Positions 47,790 through 60,100 of a stretch of 64,000 bases of DNA are shown here, piece after piece; position 1 is the stretch's first letter; each line of letters starts with the position of its first letter. Source of the stretch: Protonemura montana. Lineage: Eukaryota > Arthropoda > Insecta > Plecoptera > Nemouridae. The position numbers and the translations under genes are program-made. Under the pieces are notes generated by a model. The model saw nothing but the letters and a program-made list of their open reading frames with translations. It was not told the origin of the DNA and ran no database searches. The stretch is taken from the NCBI GenBank assembly GCA_947568835.1, contig OX387611.1:7692001-7756000 (forward strand). The letters run 5' to 3'.

Positions 47790-47796
47790 TATAAAG
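47790..47796 (+). promoter_or_regulatory. TATA box, plus-strand secreted-protein gene
   Basis: TATAAAG in a GCGCCTATAAAGAC context, 62 bp before the ATG at 47852. Confidence 0.65.
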
Positions 47797-47851
47797 ACAA
47801 AAAACCAGCAGGCTGGGGGCACATTTCCAGCGCTAGCGCCGCCCGAGGAAG

Positions 47852-50800
47852 ATGTCTCTGCTCGCTACCGTCTTGTTGCTGGTGTCGGCAGGTGGAGCTT
47901 ATGCTGCCACCACAACTTACACGATAAGTGAGTGAACCACAAAGAAATTACTGGTTGTTCTTGAGTGGCGTTTGGAGAGCCAGTATCGAAATAGCTTTAA
48001 TGCTAAACTTTCTTCGAGAAACGTGGCCGCCAAGTTACTTATGAAGTGCCAAAAATTGAAGATGCCTCTAGGTGGAGTCACCGTCGTTTCTTGTGTTAAG
48101 AAATTTAGTCTAGTTATTTTTTGCAGATTAATCTTATTTGAGACTAGTAAATGCTCAGTTGATCTGGTACTTAAGCTGTTATTTCCTTTCACAGACTAGA
48201 TTGAAGGTTGATATTGTTAAGATAATCTTTTGGGAAGTAGGGCCCTGTGAAGCTTACGTCATTCCCTTAAATTAGTCTAAGATAATTCAGAACTCTTCCG
48301 ATAGGTGGCATTGTTTCCCATTTAGATAAGTTTTAAGTGCGCTGCTGAAAAATCAAACGTTTTCCCTCTTATGTTTCCCATAAAACTTGATTATACGAAA
48401 TATTTGTAAGCTTAGCTGCGACTTTTGCGTAGAACACATTTTAGTATGCGGGCTTTTTTCGACAAAAATAAAAAGTTGAGTGGAAAACACTTCTAGAAAA
48501 GATATATATGTCTATATATAGTTCCTCCCCAAATCACTTCAATCTTTGTCTCGCGTTTCACCTTTCCAGCGACCCCCTGGGTGGACTTCCGTGGCCATCT
48601 CGCGCCATCTCTTGGTGTCCTTGACACATACCAGTACACGCAGTTGCCGAAAACGGCTAACGATGCCACCGACAAAGGCTACGTCGCACCACCTGAAGAG
48701 AACAGTGATGCATGCGCGGATGCGGGCCATGCGCTAACTACTCTGTGCCCCACCGATGACCCGTCGCTGTGTCTGCTTTACGACGCCAATGGTAACATAG
48801 CCGGTATGGAGTGGGCGGTAAGTGTTACATGAGAAATCTTTTGAAGAGACAAGTTGCATTTTTGAAATGGCGGAGTGGTTCAGAGGCGCAGTCTCATATT
48901 TATGTAGTTGACGGGTTTGCTCTTTTTTTTTCTGGCTTTTGGTTCTAAAAAGGGCCTCATGGTCAACGTTTTGTCGGCGTCGACGCCGAAATCTTCAGGA
49001 CCATATCGGCCCTGAAGTCCTGAAAATGTTGGTGCCAACGCCAAAGAAACGTCGACTCACATAATTTTTAGGACCAAAAATCCATCATCAAAGAGCATAA
49101 CGCGAAAACTTTTCTACCATGAGATCTAAAGGAAATAAGTACCAGAATGGGAAAAAGGGAGTATCACTAGAATATAAATACATTTTGAAAGGACTACGTA
49201 TTGTCCGCTTAAAAACTGATTTTCACACACCGTATGTACTAAAAATAAAAAGAGTGCGCGTGTTTTTTTTGTAGGTTGTGAAATTCAACGCAGCAAGCGC
49301 CTATCCATTCGCTAAGAAGCCGTTCTTCGTCAGTAAGACCCGGTTTGGACTTGACTCGTGGGTGTTCACCGTCTACCTGGTCGAACAGAGTAAGCTCAAG
49401 GGAGATACGTTAAGCATTACAAGCGTATGCTTTAAGCTTAACAGTAAACGTAATACTTCTTTTATCACTCAGTGCATTGTCGCTCATATTGCATACCTGG
49501 AGAACGTGAACGTTAAGTTTGCAAACTACAAAATGTGCTGCTACGTTTTGGGTCAAACCTAAAGGTTCATCCATAACATACTAAGCAGCAACAGTAACGA
49601 ACGCTCAAATGCAAAATCAGATTTTTCACATGAAACTTAAGCAGTAAATCATTATCCAAATGAAATCATCGCCAGCGGCGCCAGTTGGTTGAAAGAATAG
49701 GACATTGCACTACAGCAGACGAAGTTTTCCTCTAAAATCCTTAACAACAGAATTTTTGGTTTCAAGAAAAGTTGAACGACCAGACTGACCCGAGAGCGAG
49801 CAACTCTGCCAGTCGAACACGTCAAAGTTGCACTGGGACAGAGTCACATGCCCAGTCGAACACGTGAAAGTTGCACTGGGACAGAGTCACATGCTCAGTC
49901 GAACACGGGAAAGTTGCACTGGGGCAGAGTCACAAGCCCAGTCGAACACGTGAAAGTTGCACTGGGACAGAGTCACATGCCCAGTCGAACACGTGAAAGT
50001 TGCACTGGGACAGACTCACATGCCCAGTCGAACACGTGAAAGTTGCACTGGGGCAGAGTCACATGCCCAGTCGAACACGTGAAAGTTGCACTGGGACAGA
50101 GTCACATGCCCAGTCGAACACGTCAAAGTTGCACTGGGACAGAGTCACATGCCCAGTCAAACACGTGAAAGTTGCACTGGGACACAGTCAAATGCCCAGT
50201 CGAACACGTCAAAGTTGCACTGGGACACAGTCAAATGCTCAGTCGAACACGGGAAAGTTGCACTGGGACACAGTCAAATGCTCAGTCGAACACGGGAAAG
50301 TTGCACTGGGGCAGAGTCAAATGCTCAGTCGAACACGTGAAAGTTGCACTGAAACAGAGTCACATGCCCAGTCGAACACCTCTCCCAGTGCGCACCCAGG
50401 GCGCACCGGGGCAGCCATTCGGCTACGTCATAAGGTTTCCACGTTATAGGTGTCATCAATGGCCGCGGCCGCAATACGACTACACCAACGGGTGACGGCG
50501 CCTGGGTTCAAAGTGGTTTCAACAACGTCATCACGATCCCTCGGTTCGAGGGTCAGATTTCCGGTACTCCATGGGTCAAACAGGCATGCTCTGCAGGAAC
50601 AGGTGAGAACAGTATTCGTGAAGTGCCCGCCTATTTATGTTCCACAGCTTTACATTTGGAAGTTTTTAAACCGTTCTTTGTCAGTACAGCCCAGATCCGG
50701 AATTAATAAGTGCCAGTTATACAATGTCCGTTTAAAAAGATAACTATCAGTGCTGAGGCTATCATACACTTCAAGACACCTGGGGTGCACCATGTTAACA

Positions 50801-51988
50801 TGTCAAAAAAATTGTTATTTATCACATGGTTTACATGTTTTTAGCATTATTAAAGCTAACGTGTGTTCCTCTTACCACTTCAACACAGGAATAATCTACC
50901 AGTACGCGATGAACTCCACGCTGGCGTGCACAGACATCTTCCCTTTGTCCGTCTACTACGCTGCAGGACAACTCCATGGATTCGCATTCCAGGCATTTGG
51001 AACCAACACTCCGGCAGGAAAAACTTACATGGAATCTATATCAGCTGGAAATATGAAAGTAGGTTTAATCAGCGTTATTTTAAAAATAGTTTTTCCACAC
51101 CAGGTTTTTTTCCTTTTTTTTTCGCAAAATCTGATTTGATATCGCTTCCTTTGGCGACATTTTAAATACATCTTGGATGTTCACACTCGCTAAAATTTTT
51201 TTAACATTTTCAAGGCACGTTCATCTAAATGGCAGACTTTTAGAACAGTCTTGCCTTATTTTGTCTATTTACAGACAGACCTGTGCCGCAGGGCCAGTTG
51301 TCAAAACAGTGCGTCGTTAAACACCACAAATAATAATAATAGTTTGTTAGAGAAGATTCCCACCAAAAGGACCACGACCACCCCTAGTAATGCTACCAAA
51401 TCATTAATTAAATAATTGCAGGATTGAAAAAAAAGTTTTATCTGCGACATATTTATAATAGCTTGAAATACAAAATATCTTGGCACGAAAAAATATTTAG
51501 AGCAAAAGTAAATCAACGTACATCAGCGGAGAAGGTTTGTGGTCTTCTAATAATTACAGTTGGCCCGTATGTCACCCCCAAAACGACCTGTGGCGTCTCT
51601 GCAGGAAAAACATGTTCTCTCGCTTAGCGGACTCAGGTATAAAAAAAATATATATACTGCCAAAAGCGTAGTTGAAATTTTAATCCGCACAGAACTAAAT
51701 CGTGTCTGGGAGGTGCCAGGCTTGATTCAAACCTAAAAAAGGAAAAGGAAAAAAAAAGTTTAATTGCAAAAAATTGCTATGTCACTCTAAGTAACTCAAA
51801 TTTCATGAAGCTGAATGCCTGGTAGTAAGAATATCTACAAACCCTATAATTTAGAATTTGACCAGTATTTTTTTTTCTTGCAGACATGGACACCGACAGC
51901 GCCTGCGTGCTTGGCCACCTTTATGACGTATGGCCTAGTTTCTTTCCACACATACTTCACCGCAAACCCCTGGTTTATTCCCTGTTAA
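47852..51988 (+). CDS. Secreted cysteine-containing protein, paralog 2, 288 aa
   Basis: Family not recognised; clear paralog of the minus-strand gene starting at 46653. Exons 47852-47927, 48570-48817, 49275-49389, 50450-50602, 50889-51058, 51884-51988, all with GT-AG borders, 289 codons with stop. Signal peptide of about 18 residues (MSLLATVLLLVSAGGAYA). Shared landmarks: TPWVDFRGHLAPS, DPSLCLLYDANGNIAG, NAASAYPF, RFGLDSWVF, GAWVQSG, GFAFQAFGTNTPAG and a C-terminal NPWFIPC. The second exon equals two exons of the paralog, so one intron was gained or lost after duplication. Intron 3 contains a 13-unit 43-bp minisatellite that stops about 30 bp before the exon 4 acceptor. The two genes presumably arose by inverted duplication and may be co-expressed from the shared 1.2-kb region. 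Function unknown. Confidence 0.89.
49790..50420 (-). mobile_element. 43-bp CACGTG minisatellite unit, locus D (about 13 repeats)
   Basis: Read on the minus strand: terminus GGCTGCCCCGGTGCGCC, about 13 repeats of 43 bp, then CTGGCAGAGTTGCTCGCTC. Several units have lost the central CACGTG (CACGTC, CACGGG). Long frames of up to 149 codons exist here only because they run through repeats. It lies in intron 3 of the plus-strand secreted-protein gene, ending about 30 bp from the next exon. Confidence 0.92.
51262..51335 (+). mobile_element. 5S SINE tail fragment
   Basis: CAGTGCGTCGTTAAACACCA with AATAATAATAAT after it; in the last intron of the plus-strand secreted-protein gene. Confidence 0.8.
51465..51640 (+). 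repeat. Dispersed repeat, copy 1 (relative at 58.33 kb)
   Basis: Shares ATCTTGGCACGA, CATCAGCGGAGAAGGTTTG and CCCCCAAAACGACCTGTGGC with 58330-58495, both in plus orientation. Confidence 0.65.
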
Positions 51989-52127
51989 TAGCGATCACGT
52001 TCAGTGTTGTACAAAGTCTTGCCACGACGATTCGCACAGTAACACATTTGATTCGGTTTACCATGAGTACATTTAGCGTTTGAAGCGTCTAAAAAGTGAT
52101 TTTTTCTTCTATTAAGCTTCTGTTGTT

Positions 52128-52830
52128 TTCGACCAGCCTGCACCAGGGCGGGATAGAACTTGCTTGACGACGTCATGCTCGTCGTCGGGTTTGCACAAGC
52201 TCAGAGCGAAAGCGTTCCCACTCGAACAAGTGCTCACTAGCTGTCAGAGCATCAATTTGTTTTCTTATTGCATTCTCGGAGCAAACCCAATAAACATGCC
52301 CAGTCGAACACGTGAAAGTTGCACTGAGGCTGAGTCACATGCCCAGTCGAACACGTGAAAGTTGCACTGGGGCAGAGTCACATGCCCAGTCGAACACGTG
52401 AAAGTTGCACTGGGGCAGAGTCACATCCCCAGTCGAACACGTGAAAGTTGCACTGGGGCAGAGTCACATGTCCAGTCGAACACGTGAAAGTTGCACTGGG
52501 GCAGAGTCACATGCCCAGTCGAACACGTGAAAGTTGCACTGAGGCTGAGTCACATGCCCAGTCGAACACGTGAAAGTTGCACTGGGGCAGAGTCACATGC
52601 CCAGTCGAACACGTGAAAGTTGCACTGGGGCAGAGTCACATGCCCAGTCGAACACGTGAAAGTTGCACTGGGGCAGAGTCACATGCCCAGTCGGACACGT
52701 GAAAGTTGCACTGGGGCAGAGTCACATGCCCAGTCGAACACGTGAAAGTTGCACTGAGGCAGAGTCACATGCCCAGTTTAACATGCAGATCCCTCCTAGT
52801 GCACACCCGCGGCGCACGGGGGCAGCTAGT
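52128..52830 (-). mobile_element. 43-bp CACGTG minisatellite unit, locus E (about 11 repeats), most complete
   Basis: Read on the minus strand: terminus near 52830 (GCTGCCCCCGTGCGCC), about 11 nearly identical repeats (52295-52780), then the long module down to 52128. That module includes GCTCCGAGAATGCAATAAG, GAGTGGGAACGCTTTCGC and CATGACGTCGTCAAGCAAG. It lies directly downstream of the plus-strand secreted-protein gene. Confidence 0.9.
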
Positions 52831-54125
52831 TATGAATACACATAGTAAGTGTACATCTGACTGTTTTATTTGGCCTCCATAATTTTAGTCTTTATTCAAA
52901 CAATTCTACAACTATACAATATTCTTCTTCTCTACAGCCATGTGTGGCTGGATCGTTTGCAGGCTTGGTAACGTGAATACAGAGCATATATAATAAGACA
53001 TGGATTATGTTTATAATAGCAATATAAAAAGTGTTTTGAAATTTGCTTTAATTTATTGAACTGCATTGATAGAATAAAGATTATTTAGAACACAAATTTA
53101 CTTGTAGCTTATGATTAGGAATATTTTAGTCACAATAAAATGGTTTGTAATGCAATATGGTGAATGTTGGAGAAGTTGAATGCTGTTTGCTATGATATCT
53201 AAAGTACCTACAGTAGAGTACCAGTTTCATTGAAATAGAATTACCAAGGTAGAAACGATTTTCATTATTTTCATTATTATTTTATTGTAATCAATTATTT
53301 TCTCTGGTGGTTTTTGGATAAGAACATAAATGCATTTTTTTTTTGTATTTTTACTGTCATTTTCCATTTTAACAAACAGGTAACGATTGAAACTTTTAGA
53401 CTGCCTTCAACATTATAACAATTTACCAGCACTGTTAATTTAATATATTTACTATAACTTTTCGCATCTTCTTTTAATACTTCTCAATCCATTCTCTGTT
53501 TGCAATTGATTTCCATATTTCTTCTAAGTTTATTTTCTCCTAGTTATCTCCTTTTTCTTTATATCTCTTCTCACATTTTGTATCCCTCTCTTCTGTAGTA
53601 TTTCTCCTTCCCTAATTTATTTAACTTGAACCATTTTCCTCAGTAATTTATCACCAAAGTTTTAATTACGTTTTTTATAATACAATAAACAAAAATAATT
53701 GTAGGAATTTATTTGAATTCTGGAAAATAGACGTGGCATGATGATGATAAAATTCTTTTATTTCCTTTTTTCGACATCAGTGGATTGAGATTGATAAACT
53801 ATATGTGGTGTAGAACTTATTTTTCTTTTGGAGATGGTTCACGTTAATAAATCAAACAAAAAACACTTTCAAAACGGTCGTATCCAATTAGCATTAAGCA
53901 TTGAAATGTGTTTAATATAGCTAAATCAAAGTAATCGGTCTCCCCCAATACCAGGTAGTTCAACGTTCGTTACTGGCGGAGGTAAAAATTCACATTTCTT
54001 GAGATGGTAGAAGCTTAGGTAGAAGTATTTATAATAATAAAATACTCTGCCAACAAAGAGCGTTCGAAGCTTGAACAAGAACGATCATACCAAAAAGCTA
54101 TTGCTGTTTATAATATTTGTGGTCT
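52831..54125. other. Region between convergent genes
   Basis: A+T-rich; it separates the secreted-protein gene (plus) from the odorant receptor (minus). Around 53460-53690 the minus strand has lysine-rich broken frames that could be old LINE sequence, too weak to call. Confidence 0.35.
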
Positions 54126-54130
54126 TGATA

Positions 54131-57100
54131 CTAGATCACATCGGGCATTGACAGATAAAGAAACTGTTCGGAGATGGCCGTTTTTTTGACAGTAGTCATT
54201 GCAGCCATGTAGTAAGAATACGTCAGCTTCATGACCTTGAAAAAGAAAGATATATTGGTTTTGCATGGTTTTATATTAGTTTTATGCTCATAATTGGTTT
54301 TATTCAAGATTTTCTACAAGCACTTTCATGTACACTACGTGACCAGGAACTTCAAGAGAGGAATAGCACAAATGCAAGCTGCAATATGTATATTCGGGTA
54401 GCTTAGTTGGTAGTGTCCAGCGACTGAGAAGGCCCGGGTTCGTATGCCGATTCAATAGCAATTTTTTCCAGTCTAGCTTCCTTTCCTGTGTTAATTATGT
54501 TATGTTTGTACATGAATCTGTCAGCGGATTTTTTTTAAGAAAATTAAGAACCGAGGGCCGTTATTGCTTTGCTTACTTTTTCTTGCTTTTGACTGTAAAT
54601 TCAATCAATTTAGGGTAAAACGGATAAAACAACTATTATCTTAGGTCCGATTCTACAATTTCCATCAAGTGTACACTGGAACTCAGAAAAATAAAAATAA
54701 AAAAATGACTTCAAATATTTTTTCGAGATCCCCCCAAAAGGCTTGTTGGGATAAGCAATTACTAAATCTTTGTTTTGTTTTGTTTTAAAGTTGTTCATTT
54801 AGCTTAAGAAAAAGCTATTTACAGAACATTATAACATTTTTGTAATTCTTAGCTTAAATTTTTACTTAAATACTAACATGTGGCTTTCTAATTTTCTACT
54901 TAACTTAACAAAGTCTTCCTCACCTTTAATATTTGCAGGAAGTGCATAGTATTTTCTTACTCCTCCATAAAATATACTTTTACTAGCCTTGCCTTCTACA
55001 CACGAATCTATTTCCGATCTAATTTTAAATTTGTGGTCTTTAAAATTAAGTTTTTTTTCTAAGTCCTACTTTAGCTTCTTGACAAAGTACTAAGTGCTAA
55101 AGTTTCTTGTATTTTTTTTTAATTTTTTTATTTTAGACTCTCAGGGGCAACTTTGAACGACAGATTTGAACTCACCGCCAAAAAAGTCTCCAATGACATA
55201 TTGAAATTCCCGGCCACTTTCATTACCAAAGGTTTGTTAGACATCAGGATCATCATACGCATGTTCCGTTTGAAACCATCCGATGCAGAGAGCCACTCGC
55301 AGCCAAACACGGCGTCCTTCACTAAAAGGCTCTGCGTACAGAAAACTCGTGTGGAAGTAAGAAGAGTTTTTGAGCGATTCGCATCCATCTTGTCGTATGG
55401 CAACATGTCAACCCGTCTCGACTTGAAGATCTAGGCTGTGTTACCAACTCACATAACGACCCTCGCCCCTGTCCACCAGTAAAACCAGTAATCTTTGAAA
55501 TAAACTTAAAAGCACTAGGGTTACCCTCGATAAGAGAAAAATTCGAAAAAGCAGCCCAATCAATCAATTGACCATGTTTTAGAGGTAAATCGTGGCATCT
55601 TCAAATGTGTGGAGGAAAATCCACGCACCTGCCCAATACTCTGTCTTACACAAAGTGCTAAACTAGGTTCAGAATGGGCATTTTAATGAGACATTGAATT
55701 ATGATGGTTTATAGACTCATGTCTATTTGTTTTAACAAAAACTATTTGAAATGGGTTTGAAATGGCTTCAACCCTTGAAGAAGTAACTAGTACCTACAAG
55801 CTAAGAAACGTCGGGAAATTTAGTTGTCCTTATCTTAGCATTCAAAACCAACTTCAAATAGTTTTTGTAAAGACATTGATTTATTCCGAAGTGGAAAAAA
55901 AACACAAAGGCTCTTTTCGGCGGAAATTTCATTATTTGTAAAAAAAGTTTCTGAAATAATGTTGCTTTTTTCCTAACCGTTTCTACTCGACAGTGGTATT
56001 TCTAAAATAAATCGTTTGTTTGTCACAATCACCAGGAAACTATCCTCCGTGCGTTTCAAAAATATCTTCCGCTAAAACTTAGCTCGTACCTGATTTGTTA
56101 ACTCGTTTGCCAAAAATGAGAAGGCGGCTAGAGACACGTTGCACAATATGATGAGCGCTATGAAAAATAAGATGAGCATGTCCAGTTTTGACTACAAAAA
56201 AAAAAGAAGCAAAGATTAATATTTTGAATTGGTAGCGTTTTAGAAGTTGTGTTGTAAATAGGCTTTTCTTTTTCCTTTTTTTATATTTTCCGATTTTTTT
56301 GTGGCTGCGCTTACACACCTTTTCGACAATCGTTAAGTATTTTGGTTCAACAAATATGTTTCCAATTTGGTGCTGTCATAAAAAATCTGTCAAAATATAT
56401 TTCTCATTAAATAATTACTGTGAATTTGAGCCCAAAAATTTGTCTGAATTTGCATCCTCGACCAGAGAGTAAAATTTTGCAATTTTGCAATTTATTGCAC
56501 ATGTGTTTTTCTGTTTTTAAACTTTGATTGCACATCTTAACGCATCTTTTATGTAACAGTATTAACTAAAACGGACAAATGTGCTTAAAACTTCATCATT
56601 AAGAAATATTCCCAGCCAAATTTTTTAAAAATAAAAGCAGGGGGTAGAAAAAGTATCGTGTAAATAAAATCTGAATTTTGACAGCCGTTTGAAGAAAACA
56701 AATAACATATCAAAAAAGAACACTATAGACAAGTGCTTTTGTAGCTCTGTTATTTCAGTTTGATTTCGAAACCTGGAATTCTTCAGCGCACTTCTTTTGC
56801 ATAGCCGTTACCAAGATTCAAAATATATCCTATTAATGTCTTTTTGGTTGTGCAAATTGATCTTGTGCCTCACGTGGATGACGAGTACGATCGCGATGAA
56901 GGTTGGTACCACCGAACAGACGTACTGGATGACGATAATTGGCCAGTATACGCGATTCACTGTTTCCACAAAACTGTAAAAGAAAAAGTATTAAAAAAAT
57001 GTTCTGTGTAAACGTGAAAATTTCTGTACAATTACTTCTGGCGTTTTCGACTGGCCAACACAAGAATGGGTTTGAAACTTGCTCGACGACGTCATGCTCA

Positions 57101-60100
57101 CCAAGGGGCTTGCACCAGCCGGTTAGCCAGCCGAATACGTCAAAAGAGAAAAAAGCGCACTTATTAATTCCTTTCTCTTTACTATTGTACATTTTTTAAA
57201 GAAGAGTGTACCTGACTATGGCCTGATGGTGCTTTGCACAATTTCTGAATGCCAGTTCCATTTCAAAGTGTCCGTCACATTTTTTTCTGTCGACCACAAA
57301 ATGTGAGGTTACGAAGTGATGAGGACGCTGCTGGTGCCTAAAAAAACATTCTTGAATTGCCTGTTTCAACTCATCAATTTGGGTCTTGTGGTTCATCGGT
57401 TAATGCTCATATACCAACGGTTCTCAAAAACTCAAAGAAAACATCTAATATTGCAGCTAATATGGATATTTGTACATGCCGTTTTAGTTACAGTGTCTAG
57501 CTTTAAGATTTACCCACAACTGACATCGGACGAAGCACAAGCTTCGGCGCACAAGAATTTTAAAATTAAAAAAGCATACATAACTATCATAAACCCCTTT
57601 AAGTATTCATGATTTCAATTCGTCATAACGTTTCTTTGAAAGACCTTTTTAGCAAGTTGTGTTATTGTAATTCGACCTTTTCTTACTTGTTTCTACGGCA
57701 ACGAAACGTTGGTCGCATCTGCAGTAAGTTGTATTTGAGTATTTCTAGCTGTCTGATAGCCTGTACCATCAACGCCATGAAGAAAGAGTTGACAAGACCG
57801 ATTACAAAGCCACCTGTAAAAATTAGGCATGCCCAGCCTAGCAGGGTGATCTCGAAGTAGGGTGTGGCAAAACCATCGTAAGGATACCACAACCTAGAAC
57901 GATAATTAACATTTAAAATATTAAAGAAACATTTAGCAATCCTAATTTGTGCGTTACTTTGTAAGTTCAACAAATTGTGATACATATTGAAATATATCTG
58001 AACTTTAAAAACACAGCAGTGTTTTCTGTATTTTTCATTTTGAGAACATTTTTAATATATATTTTCTTTGTTTTCAACCATTTTATCCAACCAATTGCCA
58101 AAAGACTTGTTGAAAATACGGAAAGTATACAAAAAAATCCGTCTACCTATATACAGCCCAGCCCGCGAGGTAAGACCAGCACAAGGTCTGTTCCTAAGCA
58201 CTGCTTCCAGCACAACAACGCAATTTCATTAATGATTATTTATTAGCAAAATTTCAAAGTGCTTATTATATTTGCAAAAAAAAAGGCTTTAGGTTGTTGT
58301 TATTAATATAAAAAATATTTTAAACGCTAGAAAAACAAAACATCTTGGCGCGACAAGAGCTTTGGAGAGAAAAAAATTGCGGACATCGGCGGAGATGATT
58401 TGTTGTGTCTTTAAAAATGACAGTCGGCCCACATGTCATCCCAAAACGACTGGTGGCGCCTGTGACGGAAAAGTATGTGCTCTCGCTGAACGGAGTATAA
58501 TTTTATTAAAAATGTTATAAACCATTCAAACAAATTAGAATGTATGAACGTGCAGTAAGCGGCAGGAAACTGAGTGAATCGTAACTTTCACATACTTTGT
58601 AAAATGTCTTCTAATCGTATACAGGAATACTGCCAGCCCAAAGCCAAAGAGCGCCGCACAAAACATGCAGCCTCCCGAGTAGAAAAGCACCAACATCGAC
58701 AGGTTTCTGCTTCGCCTTGTGATGGCCCTGGGGGGCTGTGGTGAGACTGCACCGTAGTCTCTTGCCGTTTGAAGCGATAGCAGCGTCCTTCTGAAGTCGG
58801 CACTGTTTTTCGTGAAGCAGAACAGCTGCACGCAGAGCATTACGTTCAGAAACCTGAAAAAATGCTTCGGTAGTCAACCGTACTTGAGTCGACTTTTGGC
58901 AGTAAATTTGACACTTGAGTAAAAGTAGCCTGTTCAAGACCTTTTGCCGGTATGAGATCTAAGTTGGCGTTGCAGCTGTGGATACCAAATTTTGTCAATC
59001 CATTGACACTACCGAACTGTACATAATAAAAGAGACATGAGCGAACAGTTAAGAAAAGTCTCCCTTTTGAGTTTTATCATGTGCTAGAAAATGTTTAAAC
59101 ATTTTCCGAAAAAAACCACTAAAATACTGTTTTTAGGTTGATTAATCAGTTCATACCAACTTCAAATAAAGAATAAAAAATATAATTTCCTTGCCTCGAT
59201 CCCTCAAAGGAAAAAATGAAGCCACTTCAACCCAATGCTGGTAGAGCTAAATTGAAATTGCAACATTAAATAATAAAGTATCTTACGAGAAGGCGATGGG
59301 TTCAAGGAAGGCGATGAGCTCGTCGTTGCGTGCTTCATACGTGGTGATTGGCATGGACACGACTAGCAGGAAAGAAGATGTGGTGAAAGCCAGTCGTGGG
59401 TTGCAATAGCGGAACCAGTAGCCTCGACGGGTAGGGTGGTCGTCAACTGGCCACAGGCCTGAGGGTAGGAAGAAGTTAATTAAAATGTTCTATTTTTCCT
59501 CGAATTTGAGCAACATTTATCTTATGAAGTAATTGACTGGCTACCCCGCTGTGCGCAAGAGAAGCAATTTGCGTTTTCGACTGGGCATGTGACTCTGCCC
59601 CAGTGCAACTTTCACGTGTTCAACTGGGCACGTGACTCTGTCCCAGTGCAACTTTCACGTGTTCGACTGGGCTTGTGACTCTGTCCCAGTGCAACTTTCA
59701 CGTGTTCGACTGGGCATATGACTCTGCCCCAGTGCAACTTTCACGTGTTCGACTGGGCATGTGACTCTGCCCCAGTGCAACTTTCACGTGTTCGACTGGG
59801 CATGTGACTCTGTCCCAGTGCAACTTTCACGTGTTCGACTGGGCATATGACTCTGCCCCAGTGCAACTTTCACGTGTTCGACTGGGCATGTGACTCTACC
59901 CCAGTGCAACTTTCAAGTGTTCGACTGGGCATGTGACTCTGCCCCAGTGCAACTTTCACGTGTTCGACTGGGCATGTGACTCTGTCCCAGTGCAACTTTC
60001 ACGTGTTCGACTGGCAGAGTTACTCGCTCCCAGTGCACTTTTTTGCACCGAAAATTTCGACGGTGCAATAAGAAAACAAATAATTACACTGACAACAAGT

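Noticed and set aside
49848-50449. Open frames of 60-149 codons across the 43-bp array (and similar at 2.6, 31.8, 52.3, 59.9 kb)
   Set aside because: They exist because the repeat unit lacks stops in some frames; they have no splice or start context and cross the transposon ends.
49790-52830. CRISPR-like arrays
   Set aside because: Regular 43-bp units without unique spacers, in an intron-bearing animal genome; these are minisatellites.
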